From Rugosimonospora africana (GTDB lineage Bacteria > Actinomycetota > Actinomycetes > Mycobacteriales > Micromonosporaceae), in assembly GCF_016862975.1 (NCBI RefSeq), contig NZ_BONZ01000027.1:1-64000 (forward strand): 64,000 bases of DNA, in the 5' to 3' direction. Below the pieces are notes generated by a model that did no database searches, was not told where the DNA came from, and saw nothing but the letters and a program-made list of their open reading frames with translations. Positions 55,314 through 64,000 of the stretch are shown here, one piece after another; positions within the stretch are counted from its first letter, which is position 1, and each line of letters begins with the position of its first letter. Made by a program: the position numbers and the translations under genes.

Positions 55314-57152
55314 ATGAGATTCGTTCCGTTACGCGCGGCCGGCCGCTCGCGCCTGCGCCGAGCGACGATCGTCGCCTCGGCGCTGGTGCTGGGCTCCGGG
55401 ATGGCCGTCGTCGCGGCCACCCAGGCCAGCGCGGCGACCGGCTGTTCGGTCAACTACCAGGTCACCAACCAGTGGCCGGGTGGGTTCGGGGCCAGCATCG
55501 CCATCACCAACCTCGGCGACCCGATCAGCAGCTGGACGCTGAAGTGGACCTGGCCCAGCGGCCAGACCGTCCAGTCGGGTTGGAGTGGCAACTTCAGCCA
55601 GAGCGGCAGCACGGAGACAGTCACCAGCCTGTCGTACAACGGCAACATCGCCACCGGGGCCACGGTGTCCGGCATCGGCTTCAACGGCAGCTGGACCGGC
55701 TCCAACACGAACCCGACGAGCTTCACGCTCAACGGTGTGACGTGTAACGGCAGCGTCGGCTCCTCGCCGACCCCGACGCGTACCACGGCCTCGCCGACCC
55801 CGACGCGCACGACGGCCTCGCCGACCCCGACGCGTACCACCACGTCCCCGACCCCGACGTCCACCGGCTCGCCGTGCACCACCAACTGCCCGGCGCACGT
55901 GGACAACCCGTACGCCGGCGCCAAGGGGTACGTGAACCCCGAGTGGCAGGCCGAGGCCAACGCGGAGTCGGGTGGCAGCCGGGTGTCCAACAACCCGACC
56001 GGTGTCTGGCTTGACCGCATCGCCGCCATCGCCGGCGCCAACGGCGCCATGGGCCTGCGGGCGCACCTCGACCAGGCGCTCGCCGAGCGCAGTGGCAGCA
56101 CCCCGGAGTACATCCAGTTCGTCATCTACGACCTGCCCGGCCGTGACTGCGCCGCGCTGGCCTCGAACGGCGAGCTGGGTCCGAACGACATCGGCCGGTA
56201 CGAGTCGGAGTACATCGACCCGATCGCCGCGATCATGTCCGACTCGAAGTACTCCAGCCTGCGCATCATCAACATCATCGAGATCGACTCGCTGCCGAAC
56301 CTGGTGACCAACACCAACGGCACGGCCGGCGCCACCGACATGTGCAACACGATGCTGCAGAACGGCAACTACGTGAAGGGCATCCAGTACGCCCTGAACA
56401 AGCTGCACGCCATCTCGAACGCGTACAACTACATCGACGCCGGACACCACGCGTGGCTCGGCTGGGACAGCAACTTCGGCCCCGCCGCCGACCTGTTCGC
56501 GTCCACCGCGCGCGGCACCACGGCCGGCATGGCCAGCGTCGACGGCTTCATCACGGACACCGCGAACTACTCGGCGCTCCAGGAGCCGTACTTCAACATC
56601 AACTCCACGGTGGGCGGCCAGTCGGTACGGCAGTCGACCTGGGTGGACTGGAACAACTACGTGGACGAGCTGTCGTTCGCGCAGGCGTTCCGCACCAAGC
56701 TGGTGTCCGAGGGCTTCTCCTCCGGCCTCGGCATGCTCATCGACACCTCCCGCGACGGGTGGGGCGGCCCGAACCGGCCGACCGCCGCGAGCACGTCGAC
56801 CGACATGAACACCTTCGTCAACCAGTCCCGCATCGACAAGCGCATCCACGCCGGCAACTGGTGCAACCAGAGCGGTGCCGGCCTGGGTGAGCGGCCGAGG
56901 GCCAACCCCGGTCCGGCCGGGATCGACGCGTACGTCTGGATCAAGCCGCCGGGTGAGTCCGACGGTTCCAGCTCGGCGATCTCGAACGACGAGGGCAAGG
57001 GCTTCGACCGGATGTGCGACCCGACCTACGGCGGCAACGCCCGTAACGGCAACAACATGAGTGGGGCGCTGCCCAACGCGCCGCTGTCCGGACACTGGTT
57101 CTCCGCCCAGTTCCAGCAGCTCATGGCGAATGCGTACCCGCCGTTGTCGTAA
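55314..57152 (+). CDS. Secreted GH6 cellulase (cellobiohydrolase/endoglucanase) with N-terminal CBM2
   Basis: A 612-residue enzyme: signal peptide to about 41 (ATQASAATG), CBM2 (about 43-143: CSVNYQVTNQWPGGFGASIAITNLG), a linker of SPTPTRTTA repeats (about 147-185, encoded by 27-bp DNA repeats from 55764), then the GH6 domain (about 190-612). Predicted catalytic residues are Asp278 (YDLPGRDC) and acid Asp325 (IIEIDSLPNL). Long loops (GRDGW-type DTSRDGWGGPNRP, GERPRANPGPAGIDAYVWIKPPGESDG in two parts) fit a tunnel-forming cellobiohydrolase, releasing cellobiose from non-reducing ends. ATG 55314 has AAGGAG. CebR-type control is likely, shared with the GH12 gene. Confidence 0.95.
   Translation: MRFVPLRAAGRSRLRRATIVASALVLGSGMAVVAATQASAATGCSVNYQVTNQWPGGFGASIAITNLGDPISSWTLKWTWPSGQTVQSGWSGNFSQSGSTETVTSLSYNGNIATGATVSGIGFNGSWTGSNTNPTSFTLNGVTCNGSVGSSPTPTRTTASPTPTRTTASPTPTRTTTSPTPTSTGSPCTTNCPAHVDNPYAGAKGYVNPEWQAEANAESGGSRVSNNPTGVWLDRIAAIAGANGAMGLRAHLDQALAERSGSTPEYIQFVIYDLPGRDCAALASNGELGPNDIGRYESEYIDPIAAIMSDSKYSSLRIINIIEIDSLPNLVTNTNGTAGATDMCNTMLQNGNYVKGIQYALNKLHAISNAYNYIDAGHHAWLGWDSNFGPAADLFASTARGTTAGMASVDGFITDTANYSALQEPYFNINSTVGGQSVRQSTWVDWNNYVDELSFAQAFRTKLVSEGFSSGLGMLIDTSRDGWGGPNRPTAASTSTDMNTFVNQSRIDKRIHAGNWCNQSGAGLGERPRANPGPAGIDAYVWIKPPGESDGSSSAISNDEGKGFDRMCDPTYGGNARNGNNMSGALPNAPLSGHWFSAQFQQLMANAYPPLS
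55764..55859. repeat. 27-bp tandem repeat encoding the GH6 linker
   Basis: Three full units (55764, 55791, 55818) and a partial one encode SPTPTRTTA blocks. Length is a multiple of three, so linker length can vary in frame. Confidence 0.85.
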
Positions 57153-57173
57153 TCGACAGCCGTCCTCGGCGGC

Positions 57174-57210
57174 GGTCCCTGGTGCGGTCGTGGCGATCGC
57201 ACCAGGGACC
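57174..57210. terminator. Hairpin between converging GH6 and acyl-CoA synthetase genes
   Basis: Perfect 13-bp arms GGTCCCTGGTGCG (57174-57186) and CGCACCAGGGACC (57198-57210), 11-nt loop, 22 bp after the GH6 stop and 24 bp beyond the opposing stop. Confidence 0.8.
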
Positions 57211-57233
57211 GTTCCCTGTCATGGGGCTCCGGC

Positions 57234-58637
57234 TCACGGGGCTCCGGTCAGCCGCCGCTTCTGTACCTTGCCCATCGCGTTGCGCGGCAACGACTCCACC
57301 AGGTGTACCGTGCGCGGGCGCTTGTGCACCGCGAGCTGGTTCGCGACGAAATCGATCAGCTCCCCGGCCGACACCGTGCCGGCCACCACGTACGCGACGA
57401 TCTCCTGGCCGAGGTCGTCGTGCGGTGCGCCGATCACCGCCGCCTCCCGTACCTCGGGATGGGCCAGCAGCGCGTTCTCCACCTCGCCCGCCCCGATCCG
57501 GTACCCGCCGCTCTTGATCAGGTCGGTGGACGACCGGCCGACGATCCGGTGCACGCCGTCGGCGTCGATGGTCGCCACGTCGCCGGTACGGAACCAGCCA
57601 TCCTCGGTGTACGCGTTCGCGGTGGCCTCGGGCAGGTTGAGGTAGCCCGCGAACAGCGTGGCCCCGCGTACCTGCAGCTCGCCGATGGACTCCCCGTCGG
57701 CCGGTACCGGTTCGCCGCGCTCACCGGCGAGCCGGGTCTCGATGCCGGGTACCGGCTTGCCGACCACGCCGGGCCAGGTCGGGCCGCCGGCCCGGGCGCT
57801 GACCGTGATCAGCGTTTCGGTCATCCCGTACCGCTCGACGGGGCGGTGGCCGGTCAGTTCGGTCAGCCGCTCGAACACCGGGGCGGGCAGCGCCGCGCTG
57901 CCCGACACGAGCAGCCGGGCGCCGGCCAACTGCCGGGCGGCTGGCGGTTCCTGGCAGACCCGCGACCACACGGTCGGCACGCCGAAGTAGAGGCTCCCGC
58001 CGGCCTGCGCGTACGCGGCGGCGGTCGGGCGGCCGGTGTGGACCAGGCGGGAACCCGTCCGCAGGGCGCCGAGCACGCCGAGGACCAGGCCGTGCACGTG
58101 GTACAGCGGCAGCCCGTGTGCCAGCGTGTCGCCGGCCGTCCAGTCCCACAGCTGGGCCAGCGCGTCCAGGTCGGCGGCGATGGCGTCACGGGTGAGCAGT
58201 ACGCCCTTGGGTGCACCGGTGGTGCCGCTGGTGTAGAGGATCAGGGCGGTGCCGGTACCGGCCGGCTCGGGGTACCGGGTCGCCGAGCGCGCCGTCGCGT
58301 CCACCGGCACCACCGGCACCGGTACCGGGCCGGGCAGCGTGCCGGCGGCCAGCAGCATCGGTGCGCCCGAGTCGGACAGCAGGTGGTCGCGTTCCATCGG
58401 GCCGGCGTCCGGGGGTACCGGCACCACCGGTACCCCCGCCAGCAGCCCGGCCACGACGGCGATCACGGTCTCCAGCGCCGGCTGCGCCTGCACCGCGACG
58501 GCCGGTGCCCCGGCGATCCGGTCGGCCACCGCGGTGGCGGCGCCGAGCAGGCTTTCCCACGAGGTCTCGTCCGGTCCCACCCGGATCGCGTCGTGACGGT
58601 CGGGATACCGGCCTGACAGTGCTGGTAAGAGATCCAT
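57234..58637 (-). CDS. Acyl-CoA synthetase, malonyl-CoA synthetase (MatB)-like
   Basis: A 467-residue AMP-forming ligase: P-loop ALILYTSGTTGAPKGVLLT, RYGMTET, GWFRTGDVATID and the lysine region NAMGKVQKRRL. The short length (members usually 480-500), LPLYHVHGL and the last motif resemble malonyl/methylmalonyl-CoA synthetases, which activate the diacid with ATP and CoA. The substrate is not certain. I placed the start at ATG 58637 (MDLLPALSG); ATG 58646 and 58649 are close alternatives and none has a strong ribosome site. It would be a source of extender units for lipid or polyketide synthesis. Confidence 0.82.
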   Translation of the reverse strand: MDLLPALSGRYPDRHDAIRVGPDETSWESLLGAATAVADRIAGAPAVAVQAQPALETVIAVVAGLLAGVPVVPVPPDAGPMERDHLLSDSGAPMLLAAGTLPGPVPVPVVPVDATARSATRYPEPAGTGTALILYTSGTTGAPKGVLLTRDAIAADLDALAQLWDWTAGDTLAHGLPLYHVHGLVLGVLGALRTGSRLVHTGRPTAAAYAQAGGSLYFGVPTVWSRVCQEPPAARQLAGARLLVSGSAALPAPVFERLTELTGHRPVERYGMTETLITVSARAGGPTWPGVVGKPVPGIETRLAGERGEPVPADGESIGELQVRGATLFAGYLNLPEATANAYTEDGWFRTGDVATIDADGVHRIVGRSSTDLIKSGGYRIGAGEVENALLAHPEVREAAVIGAPHDDLGQEIVAYVVAGTVSAGELIDFVANQLAVHKRPRTVHLVESLPRNAMGKVQKRRLTGAP

Positions 58638-58755
58638 GGCAGCCATCATGACGGCTCGGTTCGATGTCGTCGTCACGCGGCCGTCGGGGGTCGGCACCGC
58701 CTCCCCGCGGATGCCGGCCGCACCCTACGATGGTCGGCGCGAGTGAGGGGATGTC

Positions 58756-59787
58756 ATGGTGACTTCGGGGCCGGTAGTGATCGGTCTGGACAACGGCGGC
58801 ACGGCCAACAACGCGACGGTGCTGGATTCGTCCGGATCGTTCCTGGTGGACGGATTGGTGGAGACACCCAGCCTGGTCCGGGAGGGTCCGGCCGTGGCCG
58901 TCGAGGCGCTGGTCCGGGCGACCGACAACATCCTGGAGCTGACCGGCGTCGCCCGTGACCGGGTCCTCGCGATCGGGCTGGACACCCCGGGACCGGCCAG
59001 CGCGGACGGGGTCATCTCGTCCAACGGCTCGACCAACTTCGCCCACCCCGAGTGGCGCGGGTACGACTTCCGCGGCGCGCTGGAGGAGAAGCTGGGCATT
59101 CCGGTGGTGTACAACAACGACGGCAACGCCGCCGCGCTGTACGCCCATTTCGTCTACTTCGGTGCGGCCGCCGCCGACCACTCGTCGGTGTCCGCGATCA
59201 TCGGCACCGGGCTCGGCGGCGGGGTGATCGAATCCGGTCAGGTCGTCCGGGGTGCCGCGGGCATGGCCGGCGAGCTGGGCCACGTCACGATCCCGATGCA
59301 CGGCCTGCTGGAGGACGGCCAGCCGCTGCCGGACTGCAACTGCGGGCTGTCCGGCGACGCGGAGAGCGTGGCGTCGCTGACCGGCATCGAGAAGAACCTG
59401 TTGCCATACTGGCTGACCCGGTTCCCGGACCACGAGCTGACGACGGTACCGGGCGGCAAGGCCGCGAAGCTGGTCCGCGGCCACGGCGAGAAGGGCGACG
59501 CGCTCGCGCTGAAGATCTTCGAGCAGCAGGCGATGGCGCTCGGCCGGCTGTTCAGCATCGCGGCGAACTTCACCGATCCCGGCGCCTACTTCGTCGGCGG
59601 CGGCGTGGTGGAGGCCGCGCCGCACTTCCGGGAGTGGTTCCTGGACACCGTGCGGGCGAACACCGTGCTGCGTGAGGAGCAGCGCCGGGTCGTGTCGTTC
59701 GCGTTGGTCCCGGACCTGGACATGGCCGGGGCGCGGGGAGCGGCGCTGGCCGCCCTGGAGACTTCCGCGGAATGGACCGGGCGCTAG
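58756..59787 (+). CDS. ROK-family sugar kinase/regulator-like protein
   Basis: A 343-residue ROK protein lacking a helix-turn-helix, so a kinase form. Phosphate motif VIGLDNGGTANNATVLD, catalytic Asp region VVYNNDGNAAALYAHF and GTGLGGGVI are intact; the zinc motif is partly changed: GELGH keeps the His, but CxCGxxGCxE reads CNCGLSGDAES (Cys194, Cys196, Asp201). Such kinases phosphorylate glucose or related hexoses with ATP. GTG/ATG choice: ATG 58756 follows a GAGGGG run. It is divergent from the synthetase. A 16-bp tandem repeat starts at its stop. Confidence 0.85.
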   Translation: MVTSGPVVIGLDNGGTANNATVLDSSGSFLVDGLVETPSLVREGPAVAVEALVRATDNILELTGVARDRVLAIGLDTPGPASADGVISSNGSTNFAHPEWRGYDFRGALEEKLGIPVVYNNDGNAAALYAHFVYFGAAAADHSSVSAIIGTGLGGGVIESGQVVRGAAGMAGELGHVTIPMHGLLEDGQPLPDCNCGLSGDAESVASLTGIEKNLLPYWLTRFPDHELTTVPGGKAAKLVRGHGEKGDALALKIFEQQAMALGRLFSIAANFTDPGAYFVGGGVVEAAPHFREWFLDTVRANTVLREEQRRVVSFALVPDLDMAGARGAALAALETSAEWTGR

Positions 59788-59832
59788 ATCGCGCCACGGA
59801 AAGATCGCGCCACGGAAAGATCGCGCCACGGC
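59786..59832. repeat. 16-bp tandem repeat at the ROK gene stop
   Basis: AGATCGCGCCACGGAA at 59786 and 59802, and a nearly complete third copy at 59818. The first unit begins with the last two bases of the TAG stop (59785-59787). Confidence 0.85.
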
Positions 59833-59994
59833 GGACCGCGGTTCGTGGGAGGTTTCGGCCATCCCGGTTGCCGGGTAGCCCGGTAGGAAGATCCGTTAGG
59901 TTGAGAGTGTCGCGGCGGCGTCGTGGTGGCAGCGGCGGGTCGTGATGTCGTGGCCGCGCCGTCCCGTCGTGGCGGGGTTCCGAAGGAGGAGTTC

Positions 59995-60897
59995 GTGGCG
60001 CTCGACGTGGGGCCGGTCGGCATCTGGAGCCCGTCGTTCCTGTGGGCGGGCGCCGGCCCGGACCAGCCGGAGGAGTGGCGTGCGGCGGCGGTCGAGCTGG
60101 ACGAGCTGGGGTACGGGGCGCTGTGGCTCGGCAACGCGGGCGGCGACCTGGGGCTGGTCGAGGATCTCTTGGCGGCCACGCGCAGGATCGTGGTGGCGAC
60201 CGGCATCGTGAACATCTGGGCGTACCCGGCGACCGACGTCGCGGCGAGCTTCCACCGGGTGGCGCGGCAGTACCCGGATCGGGTGCTGCTCGGTCTGGGT
60301 GCCAGCCACGCGCCGGCCGTCGAGCGGCTCGGCCGCGAGTACCACCGGCCGCTCGCCGAGCTGGGCCGGTACCTCGACGGGCTGGACGCCGCGCCCGACC
60401 CGGTACCGGTCGAGGGGCGGGTACTGGCCGCACTCGGGCCGAAGGCCCTCGAGCTGGCCGCCCGGCGTGGCGCGGGTGCCCACCCGTACCTGACCAACCC
60501 GGCCCACACCGAACTGGCCCGCCGGGCGCTGGGCGCGGGTCCGCTGCTGGCCCCGGAACAGAAGGTCGTGATGGAACCCGACCGGGCCGGCGCCCGCGAG
60601 ATCGCCCGCCGGCACCTGTCGTACTACCTGATGCTGCCGAACTACGTACAGAACCTCAGGCGACTCGGCTTCACCGACGACGACCTGTCCGGCGGCGGCA
60701 GCGACCGGCTGATCGACGCCCTCTACGCGCACGGCGTCGACGGCCCGGACGGCATCGTCGCCCGGGTCCGGGAGCATCGCGACGCGGGAGCCGACCACGT
60801 CTGTGTCCAGGTGATCACGCCGGAGGTCGACCCGGTCACCCGCACCGGGCGGCTGGCCCGCGAGCACTGGCGGGAGCTGGCCGCCTCCCTGCTCTGA
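59995..60897 (+). CDS. LLM-class F420-dependent oxidoreductase (TIGR03620-like)
   Basis: A 300-residue luciferase-like protein. GTG 59995 follows AAGGAGG; the sequence starts VALDVGPVGIWSPSF. Landmarks: YGALWLGNAGGDL, IVVATGIVNIWAYPA, RVLLGLGASHAPAVERLGREY and GAHPYLTNPAHTELAR, all usual for the F420 subgroup TIGR03620. It should bind F420 and reduce or oxidise an unknown substrate in the cytosol. Stands alone; its stop begins another tandem repeat (60894-60943). Confidence 0.88.
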   Translation: MALDVGPVGIWSPSFLWAGAGPDQPEEWRAAAVELDELGYGALWLGNAGGDLGLVEDLLAATRRIVVATGIVNIWAYPATDVAASFHRVARQYPDRVLLGLGASHAPAVERLGREYHRPLAELGRYLDGLDAAPDPVPVEGRVLAALGPKALELAARRGAGAHPYLTNPAHTELARRALGAGPLLAPEQKVVMEPDRAGAREIARRHLSYYLMLPNYVQNLRRLGFTDDDLSGGGSDRLIDALYAHGVDGPDGIVARVREHRDAGADHVCVQVITPEVDPVTRTGRLAREHWRELAASLL

Positions 60898-60943
60898 TCC
60901 GCGCCCCGGCCTGATCCGTGCCCCCGGCCTGATCCGCGCCCGT
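60894..60943. repeat. 17-18 bp tandem repeat starting at the F420 oxidoreductase stop
   Basis: CTGATCCGCGCCCCGGC (60894), CTGATCCGTGCCCCCGGC (60911) and a partial third unit (60929). The first unit contains the TGA stop (60895-60897), and each copy repeats TGA. Confidence 0.8.
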
Positions 60944-61004
60944 CCAAGATCCGCATCCGACCGCCGGTATGCCCCGTCTGCGCCGTCCGGCCGCCCCGCC
61001 CGAG

Positions 61005-61028
61005 GTTTGACCTCGAATGCCGGGGTAA
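61005..61028 (+). promoter_or_regulatory. Stress-sigma (sigma-B type) promoter of the Clp gene
   Basis: GTTT (61005-61008), 14 bp, GGGTAA (61023-61028), which matches the GTTT-N14-16-GGGTA form of actinobacterial SigB-type promoters. It overlaps a palindrome CGAGGT-TTG-ACCTCG (61001-61015), a possible repressor site. Heat or osmotic stress control would suit a chaperone. Confidence 0.6.
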
Positions 61029-61078
61029 CCCGGTGGACACCGGCCCGGACGTGGGTGCGGCGGCAGGAGGAAGCGGAC

Positions 61079-61153
61079 GTGGGCGAGCGAATCACGCGGA
61101 CGGGGCGCCGGGCGCTCCGGCCGTCTGGCGACACGGGCGGGGCGGTCGCATGA
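61079..61153 (+). CDS. Predicted 24-codon leader ORF coupled to the Clp gene
   Basis: GTG 61079 with AGGAGG eight bases upstream opens a 24-codon frame (start GERITRTGRR, Arg-rich) that ends in TGA 61151-61153, overlapping the Clp ATG as ATGA. The Clp ATG itself lacks a good ribosome site. It may be a translational-coupling minicistron. Confidence 0.45.
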   Translation: MGERITRTGRRALRPSGDTGGAVA

Positions 61154-63810
61154 CGAGTGGACCTTGGGACCCGGGCAACACCGACCCCGGCTCCTGGGAC
61201 GAGTTCTTCAGCAGGTTCTTCGGCAGCGGTCTCGGTCGCCGCCCGGTGCACCGGGTGGACATCAACCGGCTGATGAGCGGACCGGCCCGGCAGATGGTGA
61301 TCGACGCGGCGCGCCACGCGGTGGAGACCGGAAGCCGGGACCTGGACACCGATCACCTGCTCTGGTCCGCCCTCCAGCGGGACCCCATGCGTGAGCTGCT
61401 GCGCCGGGCCGGGGCCGATCCGGAGAAGCTGCTCGGCCAGCTGGACGAGCGCATCCGGGCCAGGGACGGGCGCGGCGACCGCGGCCAGGAGGACCGGGCG
61501 GGGGCCGGGGAGCCCGAGGTAGCGCAGGCCCCGGACCGCATCCCGGCCCCGAACCCGGGGGGTCAGCCGGCCGGGCAGCTGTCCCTGACCCCGGCGACCA
61601 AGCGGGCGTTCCTGGAGGCGCACCAGATCTCCCGGGCGGCCGGCTCGTCCTACATCGGCCCCGAGCACCTGCTCACCGCGCTCGCGCTGAACACCGAGTC
61701 GACCGCCGGCGGGATGTTGTCGGCCGCACACGTGGCGCCCCAGGCCATGCTCAACGCCTCCGAGCACGGCACCCAGGCGCCGCCCGCCCCCGCCACGCCG
61801 CCGCCGAGCCAGACGCCCACCGTCGAGCAGTTCGGCCAGGACCTGACGAACCTGGCCCGGGAGGGCCGGATCGACCCGGTGGTCGGCCGGGCGGACGAGA
61901 TCGAGCAGACCATCGAGGTGCTGTCCCGGCGGACCAAGAACAATCCGGTACTGATCGGGGAGGCCGGCGTCGGCAAGACCGCGATCGTCGAGGGCATCGC
62001 GCAGCGGGTGGCCGACGGCGACGTGCCCAAGACCCTGGAGGGCAAGCGGGTCATCCAGCTCGACCTGGTCGGGTTGGTCGCCGGCACCCGGTACCGGGGC
62101 GACTTCGAGGAGCGGATCAAGAAGATCATCGACGAGATCCGGGACAGCGGCGACAGCCTGATCGTCTTCATCGACGAGCTGCACACGGTCGTCGGCGCGG
62201 GCGGTGGCGGCGAGGGAGGCATGGACGCCAGCAACATCCTCAAGCCCGCCCTGGCGCGGGGTGAGCTGCACGTCATCGGGGCGACCACGCTAGACGAGTA
62301 CCGGCGCAACATCGAGAAGGACGCCGCGCTGGCACGGCGGTTCCAGCCGATCCTGGTACCCGAGCCGAGCGTGTCCGACACCGTCGCGATCCTGCACGGC
62401 CTGCGCGACCGGTACGAGGCGCACCACCAGGTCCGGTACGGCGACGAGGCGCTGCAGGCGGCGGCCGAGATGGCCGACCGGTACGTCACCGACCGGTTCC
62501 TGCCGGACAAGGCGATCGATCTGGTCGACCAGTCCGGGGCACGGGTACGGCTGCGGATCAAGACGCCGGCCGCGGACGTCCGCGAGCTGGAGCGTCGGCT
62601 GGAGCAGCTGAACCGGGACAAGGACCAGGCGGTCTCCGACGAGCAGTACGAGCGGGCGTCGGCGCTGCGCGACCAGGTGGCCCAGACCCAGCAGGAGATG
62701 GCCGAGGCAACCGGCGGGGGACCGGCGGTACCGGAGGTGACCGTCACGGACATCGCCGAGGTGGTGTCCAGGCAGACCGGAATCCCGGTCCGGCAGCTCA
62801 CCGAGGAGGAGCGGGAACGGCTGCTGCGCCTGGAGAGCCAGTTGCACGAGCGGGTGGTCGGCCAGGACGAGGCGGTCCAGGTGGTCTCAGAGGCGGTACG
62901 GCGGTCCCGCGCCGGCATCGGTGATCCGGAACGGCCGATCGGCAGCTTCCTGTTCCTCGGCCCCACCGGTGTCGGCAAGACCGAACTCGCCCGGGCGCTG
63001 GCCGAGGCGCTGTTCGGCGACCAGGACCGGATGGTGCGCCTGGACATGAGCGAGTTCCAGGAGCGGCACACGGTCAGCCGGCTGGTCGGCGCGCCGCCCG
63101 GGTACGTCGGGTACGAGGAGGCAGGCCAGCTGACCGAGCTGGTACGCCGCCGCCCGTACTCGGTGGTGCTGCTCGACGAGATCGAGAAGGCTCACCCGGA
63201 CGTGTTCAACATCCTGCTCCAGGTACTCGACGACGGCCGGCTCACGGACAGCCAGGGCCGCACGGTCAGCTTCCGCAACACGGTAGTGATCATGACGAGC
63301 AACCTCGGCTCGGAACTGATCGTCGGTCGGCGCCAGCCGCTGGGCTTCGACGGGGTCCAGGAGGACAACGGCTCGGCCGACGCCGCGGTACGCGACCAGC
63401 TGATGCGCCGGTTGCAGGAGCAGTTCCGGCCCGAGTTCCTCAACCGCATCGACGAGGTGATCATCTTCCAGCGCCTCGAAACCGAGCAGCTGCGCCAGAT
63501 CACCCGCCTGATGCTGGAGCAGACCCGGCGGCGGCTGCACTCCCAGGGCATCACCGTCAACGTCACCGACGGGGCGGTGGACTGGCTCGTGGAGCACGGG
63601 TACCAGCCCGAGTTCGGGGCCCGGCCGATGCGCCGCCTGATCCAGCGCGAGATCGACAACCACCTGTCCAACATGATGCTCGACAGCCGGCTGAGCGCGG
63701 GCCAGCAGATCACTGTGGACGTCGCGCGGGACGCGCTGCGCTTCGACATCGGGACGGCGCCCGGAGCGTCCGATACGCAGCAGCGGGAGCCGGCCGGCGC
63801 CAACCGGTGA
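61150..63810 (+). CDS. ClpC-like AAA+ chaperone/unfoldase
   Basis: An 886-residue double-AAA+ protein. After an unusual N-terminus ([12 protein letters not shown]) comes the Clp N domain (about 45-215, two partial repeats split by a charged, proline-rich insert at about 105-145). NBD1 has Walker A GEAGVGKT (270-277) and VFIDELHTV; a short coiled-coil/UVR-like middle segment follows ([19 protein letters not shown]), so ClpC rather than the long-middle-domain ClpB; NBD2 has GPTGVGKT (604-611) and [13 protein letters not shown]. It would unfold proteins for ClpP or act as a chaperone. I chose ATG 61150; the frame continues upstream to 61033 in low-complexity sequence. Stress-type promoter upstream. 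Confidence 0.9.
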   Translation: MTSGPWDPGNTDPGSWDEFFSRFFGSGLGRRPVHRVDINRLMSGPARQMVIDAARHAVETGSRDLDTDHLLWSALQRDPMRELLRRAGADPEKLLGQLDERIRARDGRGDRGQEDRAGAGEPEVAQAPDRIPAPNPGGQPAGQLSLTPATKRAFLEAHQISRAAGSSYIGPEHLLTALALNTESTAGGMLSAAHVAPQAMLNASEHGTQAPPAPATPPPSQTPTVEQFGQDLTNLAREGRIDPVVGRADEIEQTIEVLSRRTKNNPVLIGEAGVGKTAIVEGIAQRVADGDVPKTLEGKRVIQLDLVGLVAGTRYRGDFEERIKKIIDEIRDSGDSLIVFIDELHTVVGAGGGGEGGMDASNILKPALARGELHVIGATTLDEYRRNIEKDAALARRFQPILVPEPSVSDTVAILHGLRDRYEAHHQVRYGDEALQAAAEMADRYVTDRFLPDKAIDLVDQSGARVRLRIKTPAADVRELERRLEQLNRDKDQAVSDEQYERASALRDQVAQTQQEMAEATGGGPAVPEVTVTDIAEVVSRQTGIPVRQLTEEERERLLRLESQLHERVVGQDEAVQVVSEAVRRSRAGIGDPERPIGSFLFLGPTGVGKTELARALAEALFGDQDRMVRLDMSEFQERHTVSRLVGAPPGYVGYEEAGQLTELVRRRPYSVVLLDEIEKAHPDVFNILLQVLDDGRLTDSQGRTVSFRNTVVIMTSNLGSELIVGRRQPLGFDGVQEDNGSADAAVRDQLMRRLQEQFRPEFLNRIDEVIIFQRLETEQLRQITRLMLEQTRRRLHSQGITVNVTDGAVDWLVEHGYQPEFGARPMRRLIQREIDNHLSNMMLDSRLSAGQQITVDVARDALRFDIGTAPGASDTQQREPAGANR

Positions 63811-63880
63811 TCGCGATAGCCAGCAGCGTGCCGGCGGTGGGCGTGAGCCCGCGGCGGCGCGCGGAGGGAGAGGAGAGGCG

Positions 63881-64000
63881 ATGAGGGAGCACGGCAGGGA
63901 TTCCGAGCGGGAGCCGGCGGGCCGCCCGGCGCAGCCGGCGGGGGACCAGGACGAGACCTACGGCGACGGCGAGGAGGGCGGCAAGAGCAACTGGGCCGAC
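63881..64000 (+). CDS. Unidentified ORF, truncated by the window edge
   Basis: ATG 63881 with AGGAGAGG upstream opens a frame still open at the window end (40 codons: MREHGRDSEREPAGRPAQ onward, then DQDETYGDGEEGG). It is highly charged and hydrophilic, like an intrinsically disordered N-terminus. The strong ribosome site and same strand as the Clp gene, 70 bp downstream, suggest an operon partner. No function can be assigned. Confidence 0.5.
   Translation, partial: MREHGRDSEREPAGRPAQPAGDQDETYGDGEEGGKSNWAD

Noticed and set aside
59784-59840. Insertion-sequence end or att site at the ROK gene stop
   Set aside because: The repeats are contiguous 16-mers with no flanking target duplication, integrase or tRNA.
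61150-63810. ClpB disaggregase
   Set aside because: The long coiled-coil middle domain is absent; a short UVR-like segment indicates ClpC-like architecture.

Overview
The window is a very GC-rich stretch of bacterial chromosome. It has GTG and TTG starts, GTGA/ATGA start-stop overlaps, Tat and lipoprotein signals, three F420-type oxidoreductases, ECF sigma factors, CBM2-bearing cellulases and CebR-type operators. Together these point to a soil actinomycete, probably of the Micromonosporaceae or a near relative (an inference; no rRNA or single-copy marker is present). I see no tRNA, rRNA, transposase, integrase, CRISPR array or prophage; it reads as ordinary accessory chromosome.

Layout: 1-1407 (minus), a truncated glycogen-debranching-type gene coupled to an SCP2 gene. 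1766-6265, secreted GH27 alpha-galactosidase, a secreted PHB-depolymerase-like esterase and a PASTA lipoprotein. 6306-10207, a phosphoribosyltransferase-hydrolase fusion and an unusual P-type ATPase-hemerythrin fusion. 10375-12783, a second PHB-depolymerase-type esterase and an alpha/beta hydrolase. 12895-17730, a complete branched-chain-type ABC uptake operon. 17743-21818 (minus), 3-hydroxybutyrate-dehydrogenase-like SDR, GAF-PucR regulator, leucine-rich protein and PPOX enzyme. 22124-27131, a four-gene redox-signalling/antiporter operon (receiver-flavoprotein fusion, cNMP-binding histidine kinase, Na+/H+ antiporter, UBP zinc finger). 27147-34854 (minus), amine oxidase, small membrane protein, F420 oxidoreductase, sterol-desaturase-like protein, GH12 cellulase, MaoC hydratase, phospholipase C-type enzyme. 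35017-42707 (minus), an aromatic operon: aldehyde dehydrogenase, full ABC importer and 4-hydroxybenzoate hydroxylase, divergent from an IclR/PcaR-type regulator at 43001. 43822-54950, quinone oxidoreductase, two paralogous ECF sigma/beta-propeller pairs, a DUF1906-propeller protein, a hydrolase-GntR pair, a double-anchored surface protein and a metallophosphoesterase. 55314-64000, GH6 cellulase, acyl-CoA synthetase, ROK kinase, F420 oxidoreductase, a ClpC-like chaperone and a truncated ORF.

How the genes fit together: the window is rich in plant-biomass functions. The GH12 and GH6 cellulases each carry a CebR-type box in or beside the promoter, the GH27 enzyme attacks galactosides, and the 42.7-35.0 kb operon probably imports lignin-derived aromatics and converts aldehyde to acid to protocatechuate under a PcaR-like regulator whose boxes lie just downstream of both divergent -10 elements. 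Two PHB-depolymerase-type esterases and a hydroxybutyrate-dehydrogenase-like SDR suggest use of polyester or hydroxy-acid substrates. The most novel-looking items are the receiver-flavoprotein/kinase/antiporter/zinc-finger operon, the P-type ATPase-hemerythrin fusion with altered signature motifs, the two ECF/propeller pairs, and a recurring pattern of short tandem duplications that start at gene stop codons.
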